Source: Tepidiphilus succinatimandens
Lineage (GTDB): Bacteria; Pseudomonadota; Gammaproteobacteria; Burkholderiales; Rhodocyclaceae
NCBI RefSeq assembly: GCF_006503695.1
Contig: NZ_SBIK01000001.1
Location: 333,283 to 397,282 of the forward strand
Reading direction: 5' to 3'
DNA: 64,000 nt
Shown: positions 39,393 through 49,105 of the stretch, piece by piece
Numbering within the stretch: the stretch's first letter is position 1
Layout of the letters: every line of letters starts with the position of its first letter
The notes under the pieces: model-generated
The model's database searches: none
What the model saw: the letters and a program-made list of their open reading frames with translations, nothing else
Told to the model about the DNA's origin: nothing
Translations under genes and position numbers: made by a program

Positions 39393-40310
39393 TCATCCCT
39401 TGAATTTCTGGATCGTCTCGTTGATCTCGCGGATCGCCCGTTCGATCTCTTCGTTGTCGAGAGGTTCGGCCGAAAAACCCGGCGGCTGCTGCGGCAGAGA
39501 GAAGGCCGTCGTCACCTGGTCGAGCGCCATGGTCTCGGTGGAAACCGTGTCCGGCGCCAAGGAGGGTTCGCCCTCCTCCCAACGCATGGCGATGAGCGAG
39601 ACGTTGTCCGAGTTGGGCCCCGCCTCCATCTCCGCCTGCTCCACCAGTTCGGGCACCACCCGCACGAGCGGTCCGCGCGCGAGGCGCTCGGCGATCTCCT
39701 CGTCGTCGAGCACGCCCCACAGGCCGTCGGAACACAGGGCGATCACGTCCCCAGCCTGCAACACCGCCCGCCGACCGAAGTCGACGTGCGGCAAGGTTTC
39801 CCCGCCGAGCGAGCAATAGAGGCGGTTGCGGCTGTCGTGCGTGCGCAACTGGGCTTCGCTGAGCACCCCCTGTTCGATCAGGAGCTGCGCGTGCGAGTGG
39901 TCGATGGTGCGCGTGAGCACCTTGCCATGGCGGATGTGATAGAGGCGCGAATCGCCCACGTGCGCCCACCAGGCGTATCCCCCTTCCTGCACGAGGCAGG
40001 TGACGACCGTCGCACGCGGGTTCCCCTCGATGTGATTCACGCGAGCATATTCCAGGATCGCATAGTGCGCGTTGATGATCGCCTGCGACAGGAAACTCAA
40101 GGGATCCTCGACGCGCGGCTTGGCCGACAGGCGAAACGCCTGGATGAGGCTCTGCAGTGTGATCTGCGCCGCCACTTCGCCAGCCGCATGCCCTCCCATA
40201 CCGTCGGAGAGCACCATGAGGAGCGCCTCGCGCGAATAGGCGTAGCCCACCCGGTCTTCGTTTACCGGCCTTCCACCCACGCTCGTGGCCTGATGGATGG
40301 AGAATTTCAT
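39393..40310 (-). CDS. PP2C-family serine/threonine phosphatase
   Basis: A 305-residue cytoplasmic phosphatase. The metal-binding motifs are present: NEDRVGYAY, LSDGMGGHAAGE, WWAHVGDSRLYHIR, ALCSDGLWGVL and NSDNVSLIAM. An acidic tail of about 60 residues follows the catalytic domain. It is coupled to the upstream kinase gene by an ATGA overlap, so it probably reverses that kinase's phosphorylations. Targets are unknown. Confidence 0.93.
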   Translation of the reverse strand: MKFSIHQATSVGGRPVNEDRVGYAYSREALLMVLSDGMGGHAAGEVAAQITLQSLIQAFRLSAKPRVEDPLSFLSQAIINAHYAILEYARVNHIEGNPRATVVTCLVQEGGYAWWAHVGDSRLYHIRHGKVLTRTIDHSHAQLLIEQGVLSEAQLRTHDSRNRLYCSLGGETLPHVDFGRRAVLQAGDVIALCSDGLWGVLDDEEIAERLARGPLVRVVPELVEQAEMEAGPNSDNVSLIAMRWEEGEPSLAPDTVSTETMALDQVTTAFSLPQQPPGFSAEPLDNEEIERAIREINETIQKFKG

Positions 40311-41251
40311 CGTTCGGCTCCTTCAGGAAGGGACGGCATCAGCGAGCGGTATTCGGTGGCGGCCACCAAGAACGGCACGTAGGCCGAGAGCACCTTCTGC
40401 ACCGCATAGGCACTCTGCGGCCGCTTCTCGGGATCGAGCTGCATCAGGTCGACGATGAGATCGATCAGCTCCGGCGTATAGTGCCCCCGATAGGGTTCGA
40501 GGCGCTGCGCCAGATCGTCCTTCTCCTGCCGCGCCTCCGCCCGCGGCGGCGCCTGCCCGGTGACGCAGGTATAGAGCGTGGCGCCGAAGCTGTAGAGATC
40601 GGTCCACGGCCCGATGTCCTCCCGCTTGCCGCTGAGCTGCTCGGGCGGAGCGTAGCCGGGCGTGAACATCGTGCGCACCCACTCCTGGTCGGACGACAAG
40701 CTCTGACGCGCCGAACCGAAGTCGATCAATACCGGGTCGCCATTGCGGCGCAGATAGATGTTGGCCGGCTTCAGGTCGAGGTGCAACAGTTTGTGCGTAT
40801 GCACCTCGCGCAGCCCCGAGAGCACCCGCAAACCCATCGCCCGAATGAAGCTCTCGCGCAGCCCCCCTTTTTTCTGCCGGACGTACTGCAAGAGGGTACG
40901 CCCCTCCTCGTACTGCATCACCATGTAGACGGTCTGGTTTGCCCGAAAGAAGTTGAGCACCCGGATCACGTTGGGGTGGTTGATGCGCGCGAGCGACCGC
41001 CCCTCCTCGAAGAAACACTTCAACCCGAAGAGAAAGGCCCGCTCACAATCGGGCAGGATCTCCGGCTCGATATCCCCTTCCTCGCGCCGCGCCAGGGTAT
41101 GCGGCAGATACTCCTTGATCGCCACCGTTTTTCCTTCGCGATCGCGGGCGCGATAGACGAAAGAAAACCCCCCTTTGGCGAGCAGGTCGAGAATGCGGTA
41201 GCCCTCCACGAGCCACCCCTCGGGCAACGGAGCGTTTTGTTGTGTCGACAT
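40307..41251 (-). CDS. Serine/threonine protein kinase, non-RD type
   Basis: A 314-residue soluble kinase with only a kinase domain: glycine loop LAKGGFSFVYRA, Lys in VAIKEYLP, catalytic loop LLHLDLKPANIYL, LIDFGSAR and PGYAPPEQLSG. The usual His-Arg-Asp is His-Leu-Asp, a non-RD kinase, which often means no activation-loop phosphorylation. There is no PASTA or membrane segment. The ATG at 41251 was chosen because the domain begins shortly after; an in-frame start 17 codons upstream would reach into the yicC promoter gap. It pairs with the PP2C gene. Confidence 0.9.
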   Translation of the reverse strand: MSTQQNAPLPEGWLVEGYRILDLLAKGGFSFVYRARDREGKTVAIKEYLPHTLARREEGDIEPEILPDCERAFLFGLKCFFEEGRSLARINHPNVIRVLNFFRANQTVYMVMQYEEGRTLLQYVRQKKGGLRESFIRAMGLRVLSGLREVHTHKLLHLDLKPANIYLRRNGDPVLIDFGSARQSLSSDQEWVRTMFTPGYAPPEQLSGKREDIGPWTDLYSFGATLYTCVTGQAPPRAEARQEKDDLAQRLEPYRGHYTPELIDLIVDLMQLDPEKRPQSAYAVQKVLSAYVPFLVAATEYRSLMPSLPEGAER

Positions 41252-41301
41252 GGCCGGACCGGGTATGATAAACCGCCTCGGACGAAGCGTGGAATCACTC
41301 A

Positions 41302-42165
41302 ATGATACACAGTATGACAGGGTTTGCCAGCGCGCAAACCCAAATCGGCGCTCGGCTCCTGCGCCTCGAACTGCGCAGCGTCAACGGACGCTTCCTCGAC
41401 CTCTATTTCCGCCTGCCCGAGGACTGGCGCTCCTTCGAGCCGCTGCTGCGCGAACGCCTGCAAAAGGCGCTCGGTCGCGGCAAGGTCGAATGCCGGCTCG
41501 ACGTACAAAGCGCCCCGGTGCAAGCAGCGCTCACGCTCGACTCCACCGCCCTGCAAGCACTCGCCCTCACCCAGACCGAGATCCATCGGCATCTCCCCGA
41601 AGCGACCTCCCTCACGGTGGGCGAGATCCTGCGCTGGCCCGGTGTGGTGCGCGAACCCGAGCTCGATCCCGAGGAAACGCAACGGCGCCTGCTCGAGCTG
41701 CTCGAAGCGGCGCTCGCCGAGCTCCTCGCGCACCGTGCCCGCGAGGGCGAGGCACTCGCCAGCGCCATCCGCGAACGTGCCACGGCCATCGCCGCACTCG
41801 TCGAACGCGCCCGCGCGCTCGCACCCGAAGCCGTCGAGGCCCAGCGCCGCAAGCTCCTCGAAGCGCTCGAAGCGCTCGGCCAGACGCCCGATCCCCAGCG
41901 CGTGGAGCAGGAAGTCGCCCTCGTCGCCCAGCGCCTCGACGTCGCCGAAGAGCTCGACCGCCTCTCCTCCCACCTCCAGGAACTTGAACGCACGCTCACC
42001 CGCGGCGGAAGCGTCGGCAAACGGCTCGACTTCCTGCTGCAGGAATTCAACCGCGAAGCCAACACCCTCGCTTCCAAGGCCGGCAGCCTGGCACTGTCGC
42101 GCCTCGCGCTCGAGATGAAAGTGCTCATCGAACAGATCCGCGAACAGGTGCAGAACCTCGAATGA
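41302..42165 (+). CDS. yicC: YicC family endoribonuclease-like protein
   Basis: A 287-residue protein with the family start MIHSMTGFASA, LRSVNGRFLDLYFRLP, and the C-terminal DUF1732 motif GKRLDFLLQEFNREANTL followed by [16 protein letters not shown]. coli YicC has been described as an endoribonuclease affecting sRNA stability. It overlaps gmk by four bases, the usual proteobacterial order. It is divergent from the kinase gene across 50 bp. Confidence 0.95.
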   Translation: MIHSMTGFASAQTQIGARLLRLELRSVNGRFLDLYFRLPEDWRSFEPLLRERLQKALGRGKVECRLDVQSAPVQAALTLDSTALQALALTQTEIHRHLPEATSLTVGEILRWPGVVREPELDPEETQRRLLELLEAALAELLAHRAREGEALASAIRERATAIAALVERARALAPEAVEAQRRKLLEALEALGQTPDPQRVEQEVALVAQRLDVAEELDRLSSHLQELERTLTRGGSVGKRLDFLLQEFNREANTLASKAGSLALSRLALEMKVLIEQIREQVQNLE

Positions 42166-42788
42166 ACGCGCAGCCTCTTGGCACCCTCTACATCGTCACC
42201 GCCCCCTCCGGCGCCGGCAAGACCACCCTCGTGCATGCCGTGCTCGAACGCGAGCCGGGGCTGGCGCTGTCCATCTCCTACACCACCCGCGCCCCGCGGC
42301 CGGGCGAAGTCGACGGGCGCGACTACCGCTTCGTCAGCCGGGAAGAATTCCTGCGCCTGCGCGACGGCGGCGAACTTCTCGAATGGGCCGAAGTCCACGG
42401 AAACTACTACGGCACTTCCCGTACCTGGATCGAAACCCAATTGCAGCAAGACCGCGACGTGCTCCTCGAAATCGACTGGCAGGGCGCGCGCCAGGTGCGC
42501 CGGATGTTCCCGCACGCCGTGAGCATCTTCATCCTGCCGCCCTCGCTCGAGGCACTCGAAGCGCGCCTGCGCGGCCGCGGCACCGACAGCGAAGCCACCA
42601 TCGCCCGGCGCCTGGCCGCCGCCCGCGAGGAGATGCGCCACGTGGAAGAATTCGACTACGTTATAATCAACGACCGGCTCGAGCGCGCCATCGACGAACT
42701 CACCGCCGTCGTGCGCGCCGCGCGCCTGCGGCTGCCGGTGCAAAAGCGCCGCCACGCCGCCTACTTCGCCCAACTCCTACAGGAATGA
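42162..42788 (+). CDS. gmk: Guanylate kinase
   Basis: A 208-residue enzyme that phosphorylates GMP to GDP. The P-loop is [15 protein letters not shown], the GMP site [19 protein letters not shown] and [12 protein letters not shown], and the lid region [19 protein letters not shown]. It is complete. Coupling to yicC and closeness to rpoZ (4 bp) make a unit that continues into spoT, linking guanine nucleotide supply to the stringent response. Confidence 0.97.
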   Translation: MNAQPLGTLYIVTAPSGAGKTTLVHAVLEREPGLALSISYTTRAPRPGEVDGRDYRFVSREEFLRLRDGGELLEWAEVHGNYYGTSRTWIETQLQQDRDVLLEIDWQGARQVRRMFPHAVSIFILPPSLEALEARLRGRGTDSEATIARRLAAAREEMRHVEEFDYVIINDRLERAIDELTAVVRAARLRLPVQKRRHAAYFAQLLQE

Positions 42789-42792
42789 CCCC

Positions 42793-43011
42793 ATGGCCCG
42801 CATCACCGTCGAAGACTGCCTCAAGCACATCCCCAACCGCTTCGAGATGACGCTCGCCGCCGCCACCCGCGCGCGCCAGCTCTCCATCGGCGCCGAACCG
42901 CTCGTGCCGCTCGATCGCGGGCGCGAACGCGACAAACCCACCGTCATTGCGCTGCGCGAAATCGCCGCCGGCAGAGTCGGGCGCGACATCCTCGACCGCG
43001 CCCAGAGCTGA
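42793..43011 (+). CDS. rpoZ: RNA polymerase omega subunit
   Basis: A 72-residue subunit that stabilises beta-prime and forms part of ppGpp site 1. [19 protein letters not shown] and [15 protein letters not shown] are the conserved regions. In E. coli the N-terminal MARVTVQDAVE contacts ppGpp, and the equivalent is present here. It lies between gmk and spoT, as in many proteobacteria. Confidence 0.96.
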   Translation: MARITVEDCLKHIPNRFEMTLAAATRARQLSIGAEPLVPLDRGRERDKPTVIALREIAAGRVGRDILDRAQS

Positions 43012-43018
43012 GACCGCC

Positions 43019-45253
43019 ATGCCCGCCGCCGAGATCCTCTCCCCCCCCGACGAGAGCTCCGCGGCGCGCGAACCCTTCGTTTCCGTGGAGCTGCCGCCAT
43101 CCTACGGCGCCCTGCGCGAGAAGCTCCTCGGCTATCTCCCCTCCGCCGAAGTCGAACGCATCGACGACGCCGCCCGCTTCGCCGCCTGGTCGCACCAAGG
43201 CCAGAAGCGCGCGAGCGGCGAGCCCTACGTCACGCATCCCATCGCCGTCGCCTCCCTGGTGGCCGACTGGAAGCTCGATGCTTCCGCCATTGCCGCCGCG
43301 CTCTTGCACGACGTGATGGAAGACGCGCACATCCGCAAGAGCGAGCTCGCCCACCGCTTCGGCCCGGTCACCGCCGAGCTCGTCGACGGCCTCACCAAGA
43401 TCGAGCGGCTCGAAAGCCAGAGCCTCGAGGACAACCAGGCGGAAAACTTCCGCAAGATGCTGCTCGCCATGGCGCGCGACCTGCGCGTCATCCTCATCAA
43501 GCTGGCCGACCGCACCCACAACATGCGCACGCTCGGTGCCGTCGCCCCGGCCAAGCGCCGCCGCATCGCCCAGGAAACGCTCGAGATCTACGCCCCCATC
43601 GCCAACCGGCTCGGGCTCAACACCCTCTATCGCGAACTGCAAGATCTCGCCTTCCAGCACCGCCATCCCTGGCGATACGCCGTGCTCGCCCACTCCGTCG
43701 AAGCCGCACTCGGAGCGCGCGACGAACTCCTCGACAAGATCCGCACGCTCATCGAACGCCAGCTCGTCGTCTGGGGCGTGGACGCCCAGATCAGCAGCCG
43801 GCGCAAGCACCTCTATTCCATCTATCAGAAAATGCGCAGCAAGCACCTGCGCTTCGAGCAGATTCTCGACCTCTTCGGCTTTCGCGTCGTCGTGCCCGAC
43901 GAGAAGAGCTGCTACCTCGCCATCGGCGCCCTGCACGCCGCCTTCAAGCCGGTGCCCGGCAAGTTCAAGGATTACCTCGCCCTGCCCAAGCCCAACGGCT
44001 ACCAGTCGCTGCACACCACCGTCATCGGCCCGCAGGGCATTCCCGTCGAAATCCAGGTACGCACCCAAACCCAGCACCGGCTCGCCGAAGACGGCGTGGC
44101 CGCCCACTGGATCTACAAAGACGCCGGCGAGCGCGTCGACGCCTTCGAGCGCCAGACCCACGCCTGGCTGCAATCGCTCGTGCAGCTGCAATCGAACGAC
44201 CCCGAAGCGCGCGACTTTCTGGAAAGCTTCAAGATCGACCTCTACCCGGACGAAGTCTTCGTCTTCTCCCCACGCGGCGAGATCTTCGCCCTGCCGCGCG
44301 GCGCCACCCCCGTCGACTTCGCCTACGCCATCCACACCGACGTCGGCCACCGCTGCATCGCCTGCCGCATCAACGGCGAACTCATGCCGCTGCGCACCGA
44401 GCTCGCCAACGGCGACCGAGTCGAGATCATCACCTCCTCCTACCCCAGCCCCAACCCCGCCTGGCTCAACTACGTGCGCACCGCCAAGGCCCGCGCCGAG
44501 ATCCGCCACTTCCTGCGCCACCAGAAAAACGAGCAGGCCGTCTCGCTCGGCGAGCGCCTGCTCGACCAGGCGCTGCGCCCGCGCGGCCTCACGCTGGGGC
44601 AGATCAGCGTCTTCGCCTGGGACCGCCTCCTGCGCCAGCACACCGGCCGCAACAAGAAACAACTCCTCGAAGACATCGGCCTGGGGCACCTCAACCCGGC
44701 GCAGATCGCCGAAGAGCTCACCCACGCGCAAGACCTCGAATCCGGCCGCCCCGGCGTGCTCAAGCCGCGCGCCTCCGGCCCCGTGCTCATCCGCGGCGAC
44801 GAAGGGCAAGCCGTCGTCTTCGGCCGCTGCTGCCATCCGCTACCCGGCGACCCCATCGTCGGGCTGCTCAGCAAAGGGCACGGCCTGGAGATCCACCGCC
44901 ACGACTGCCCGCGCCTGCGCCGCCAGGGCGGCGACCGGCGCTGGATCGACGTCGACTGGGATCCCAACCGCCCCGAAACCACCCGCTTCGAAGTGGGGCT
45001 GCGCGTGCTCGCCCGCGACGCCGTCGGCATGCTCGCGCGCATCACCGCCGCCATCGCCGCCGAGCACGGACACATCCTCGCCGTGCAGATGGAAGCCCAC
45101 CAGGGGTTGTATCTCGCCATCTCCTTCACCCTGCAAGTGGCCGACCGCATCCACCTTGCCCGCATCATGCGAGCGATCCGCCGCGTGCCCGAAGTCGTGC
45201 GCCTGCAGCGCGGCTTCGACGCCCAAGGAAGCACCCCCCGGGCAGAGCCCTGA
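43019..45253 (+). CDS. spoT: Bifunctional (p)ppGpp synthetase/hydrolase
   Basis: A 744-residue Rel/SpoT enzyme. The N-terminal HD hydrolase domain is intact (ALLHDVMEDAHI, about 95-105). The synthetase domain has RRKHLYSIYQKMRSK (about 260), FGFRVVVPD and NGYQSLHTTV. TGS (VFSPRGEIFALPRGATPVDF, about 415), the conserved-Cys region (FGRCCHPLPGD) and ACT (C-terminal 80 residues) follow. The ATG at 43019 lies 7 bp after rpoZ; earlier in-frame starts fall inside rpoZ. It probably both makes and degrades ppGpp. Confidence 0.95.
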   Translation: MPAAEILSPPDESSAAREPFVSVELPPSYGALREKLLGYLPSAEVERIDDAARFAAWSHQGQKRASGEPYVTHPIAVASLVADWKLDASAIAAALLHDVMEDAHIRKSELAHRFGPVTAELVDGLTKIERLESQSLEDNQAENFRKMLLAMARDLRVILIKLADRTHNMRTLGAVAPAKRRRIAQETLEIYAPIANRLGLNTLYRELQDLAFQHRHPWRYAVLAHSVEAALGARDELLDKIRTLIERQLVVWGVDAQISSRRKHLYSIYQKMRSKHLRFEQILDLFGFRVVVPDEKSCYLAIGALHAAFKPVPGKFKDYLALPKPNGYQSLHTTVIGPQGIPVEIQVRTQTQHRLAEDGVAAHWIYKDAGERVDAFERQTHAWLQSLVQLQSNDPEARDFLESFKIDLYPDEVFVFSPRGEIFALPRGATPVDFAYAIHTDVGHRCIACRINGELMPLRTELANGDRVEIITSSYPSPNPAWLNYVRTAKARAEIRHFLRHQKNEQAVSLGERLLDQALRPRGLTLGQISVFAWDRLLRQHTGRNKKQLLEDIGLGHLNPAQIAEELTHAQDLESGRPGVLKPRASGPVLIRGDEGQAVVFGRCCHPLPGDPIVGLLSKGHGLEIHRHDCPRLRRQGGDRRWIDVDWDPNRPETTRFEVGLRVLARDAVGMLARITAAIAAEHGHILAVQMEAHQGLYLAISFTLQVADRIHLARIMRAIRRVPEVVRLQRGFDAQGSTPRAEP

Positions 45254-45288
45254 ACCGCGCCACCCTTCCCAAGCCGAGCCAAGCCCAT

Positions 45289-45294
45289 TACAAT
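45289..45294 (+). promoter_or_regulatory. Possible -10 of dksA
   Basis: TACAAT lies 42 bp before the dksA ATG in an 83-bp gap after spoT. A convincing -35 is not seen, so dksA could also be read from the spoT transcript. Confidence 0.35.
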
Positions 45295-45336
45295 CGCGCA
45301 CGCCCGACTCGACCCGAGGCACACCGGAGAGGAACG

Positions 45337-45789
45337 ATGAACACGACCAACATGACGCAAGAAACCCTCGAAGACGACGACATCCCCACGGTGGAGGAGC
45401 TGCTGGCCATGCCCGAAGAGGACTACATGTCCCCGCGCCAGCTCAAGTTCTTCAAGAAACTGCTGCTCGAAGAAAAGCGCAAGCTGCTGGAAAAAGCCGC
45501 CGAGACCACGCAATACCTCCAGCAGGAAAACGAAGTCACCCCCGACTGGACCGACCGCGCCACCATCGAGGAAGAGCAGGCGCTCGAGCTGCGCGTGCGC
45601 GACCGCGAACGCAAGCTCATGAAGAAGATCGACGAAGCGCTCGAGCGTATCGAAAAAGGCACCTACGGCTGGTGCGAAGAAACGGGCGAACCCATCGGCC
45701 TGAAGCGCCTGCTCGCCCGCCCCACCGCCACCCTCTGCCTCGAAGCGCAGGAACGGCACGAGCGCCTGGAAAAGCTGCAAGGCGGCTGA
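45337..45789 (+). CDS. dksA: RNA polymerase-binding transcription factor DksA, Cys-Thr/Cys-Ala finger
   Basis: A 150-residue coiled-coil factor that works with ppGpp on RNA polymerase. The coiled coil carries the tip motif WTDRAT, with the Asp and Ala positions of E. coli DksA (Asp74, Ala76) conserved. The finger reads Cys113-x2-Thr116 and Cys134-x2-Ala137, so only two of the four zinc-binding cysteines remain, as in the zinc-independent DksA2 of Pseudomonas aeruginosa. Other finger residues ([16 protein letters not shown]) are preserved. It follows rpoZ and spoT, so three ppGpp-related genes stand together. Confidence 0.95.
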   Translation: MNTTNMTQETLEDDDIPTVEELLAMPEEDYMSPRQLKFFKKLLLEEKRKLLEKAAETTQYLQQENEVTPDWTDRATIEEEQALELRVRDRERKLMKKIDEALERIEKGTYGWCEETGEPIGLKRLLARPTATLCLEAQERHERLEKLQGG

Positions 45790-45832
45790 ACCCCCCTCCC
45801 GCTTTCGTTCCCGACCACCGCCGGAGAAACCG

Positions 45833-47293
<1,461 letters not shown>

Positions 47294-47305
47294 AGGAGTA
47301 CCGTC

Positions 47306-47500
47306 ATGTACGAATCCGAACACACCAAGTTCATCCGCGACTGGCTCGCCAAGCACCCCGAGCAGCTCGAAGAGCGCCGCAAAGGCCGGGCGCTGTGGTG
47401 GGACAAACCGCAGGACCCCGAGCTCACGGAACAATTCCGCCGCGCCGAGGTTCCAACGTATCCCTATTATTACGACGCCGACTCCGCCCATCACGCCTGA
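47306..47500 (+). CDS. DUF3460 small protein
   Basis: A 64-residue protein matching the short betaproteobacterial family with MYESEHTKFIRDWLAKHP, GRALWWDK and QVPTYPYYYD-like EVPTYPYYYD. AAGGAG precedes the ATG. It is cytoplasmic and charged, with a Tyr-rich end, and of unknown function. It sits 12 bp after cysS and 4 bp before the exonuclease gene. Confidence 0.85.
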   Translation: MYESEHTKFIRDWLAKHPEQLEERRKGRALWWDKPQDPELTEQFRRAEVPTYPYYYDADSAHHA

Positions 47501-47504
47501 ACTC

Positions 47505-48947
47505 ATGCCCGAAGACGTCGCGACCGCCGCCCCGCTTGCCGAGCGCTACGTCCTCCTCGACCTGGAAACCACCGGCGCGCACCCCGAGCGCGACCGCATC
47601 ACCGAGATCGCGCTGCTGCGCTTCGAAGGCGGCCGCCTCGTCGATCGCTGGCAAAGCCTCGTGCGCCCCGACGTCCCCATCCCCCCCCTCATCGAGCGGC
47701 TGGTAGGCATCACCAACGCCATGGTCGCCGACGCCCCTCCCTTCGAGGCGCTCGCGCACGAACTGCTGCCGCGGCTCGCCGACGCCGTGCTCGTCGCCCA
47801 CAACGCCCGCTTCGACTACGGCTTCCTGCGCCAGGCCTTCCGCCGCTGCGGCCTCGCCTTCGAATCCCCGGTGCTGTGCACCGTCAAGCTCTCGCGCGCC
47901 CTCTACCCGCAATACCACAAACACGGCCTCGACAGCCTGATCGAGCGCCACGGCTTCAGCTGCAGCGCCCGCCACCGCGCCATGGGCGACGTCGAAGTGC
48001 TCGCCCAATTCCTCGATCTCGTGCAGCGTGAATTTCCGCCGGAAACGCTGCTCCTTGCCAAGCGCAAGGCCATGCAGTGGCCCAGCCGCCCGCCGGGGCT
48101 CGCCGACGGCGTGCTCGAATCCCTGCCGGACGTGCCCGGTGTCTATCTCATGTACGGAGAAAACGACCTGCCGCTCTACCTCGGCAAGAGCAAACGCCTG
48201 CGAAGCCGCGTGCTCGACCACTTCTCCCAGGCGCAGCACCACGGCACGGAAGCCGAGATCGTCCGGCAGGTCCGACGCCTCGACTGGCTCGAAACCGCCG
48301 GCGAGCTCGAAGCGCTGCTGCTCGAAGCCGAGCTCGTCAAGCAACTGCAGCCCCTCTACAACCGGCAGCTGCGCGCGCGCGGCGCCTGGGCCATCGAACC
48401 GCTCCCCGAACCCAGGCCGCGCGGCCCCGTGGTCGGCTACCGCAACCTCGCCGGCACCGACCCGGCCGAGTGGCTCGGCCGCGTCCACGGCCTTTTCCCC
48501 GAGCGCAAGCACGCGGAAAAGGCCCTACGCCAGATCGCCCGCGCCCACGCCCTCTGCCCGCAACGCCTGGGGCTGGAACCCATGCGCCGCGGCCCCTGCC
48601 TCGCGCATCAGATGAAACAATGCCTCGGCGCCTGCGCCGGCAAGGAACCGCCCGAAGTACACGACGCGCGCCTTCGCGCCGCGCTCGCCGCCCTTCCGCC
48701 TCGACCCTGGCCCTACGCCGCCGCGGTGCGCCTCACCGAATACGACCCCGAGCGCGAACGCCGCATGACGATCGTCGCCGACCGCTGGTGCCTCCTCACA
48801 CGCTTCGACCACGAACCCACGCCCGAAGAACTCGCCGCCGCCCTCGAGCGCCCCCGCCGGTTCGATGCCGACCTCTACCGCATCCTGGCGCACGCCTTCG
48901 CCGCCAGCACCGAGTGCGTCAAGACATTCACGCTTCAGCCGAAATAG
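47505..48947 (+). CDS. DnaQ-type 3'-5' exonuclease fused to a GIY-YIG (Cho/UvrC-like) nuclease
   Basis: A 480-residue fusion. The DEDDh exonuclease (about 10-185) has VLLDLETTGAHP, VAHNARFDYGFL and HRAMGDVEVL, which are the epsilon-type ExoI, II and III motifs. A GIY-YIG domain follows (GVYLMYGENDLPLYLGKSK, about 215-235) with ELEALLLEAELVKQLQPLYN, the catalytic Glu region of UvrC and Cho. A C-terminal Cys-containing segment (PCLAHQMKQCLGAC) resembles the UvrC region after the nuclease. There is no UvrB-binding or HhH part. It could trim and nick damaged DNA in repair. It ends before a low-GC gap. Confidence 0.9.
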   Translation: MPEDVATAAPLAERYVLLDLETTGAHPERDRITEIALLRFEGGRLVDRWQSLVRPDVPIPPLIERLVGITNAMVADAPPFEALAHELLPRLADAVLVAHNARFDYGFLRQAFRRCGLAFESPVLCTVKLSRALYPQYHKHGLDSLIERHGFSCSARHRAMGDVEVLAQFLDLVQREFPPETLLLAKRKAMQWPSRPPGLADGVLESLPDVPGVYLMYGENDLPLYLGKSKRLRSRVLDHFSQAQHHGTEAEIVRQVRRLDWLETAGELEALLLEAELVKQLQPLYNRQLRARGAWAIEPLPEPRPRGPVVGYRNLAGTDPAEWLGRVHGLFPERKHAEKALRQIARAHALCPQRLGLEPMRRGPCLAHQMKQCLGACAGKEPPEVHDARLRAALAALPPRPWPYAAAVRLTEYDPERERRMTIVADRWCLLTRFDHEPTPEELAAALERPRRFDADLYRILAHAFAASTECVKTFTLQPK

Positions 48948-49105
48948 GCCAGGGTCCACACCTGAACAGCAGGGCATGAGGCGGCGAAAAGCGGACAAAA
49001 GGGGGCAAGTCGGGAAAAATTCCGTATCGAATGTCAAAGGGCGGCCTACTTCACACTCGAAATTCCCCGAAAAAACAAAGATTGATCGGGGTATCCCCTG
49101 AATTC
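48948..49105. other. 158-bp AT-richer gap between convergent genes
   Basis: No open frame or family was recognised. Base composition is visibly lower in G+C than the flanks, with A-runs (GGGAAAAATTCC, CCCCGAAAAAAC). It may be the scar of a lost insertion sequence, but no inverted repeats or duplicated target were found. Confidence 0.4.

Noticed and set aside
42662..42667. Perfect TATAAT inside gmk, possible internal promoter for rpoZ-spoT
   Set aside because: It encodes the conserved YVIIND residues of guanylate kinase and has no -35 at the right distance.
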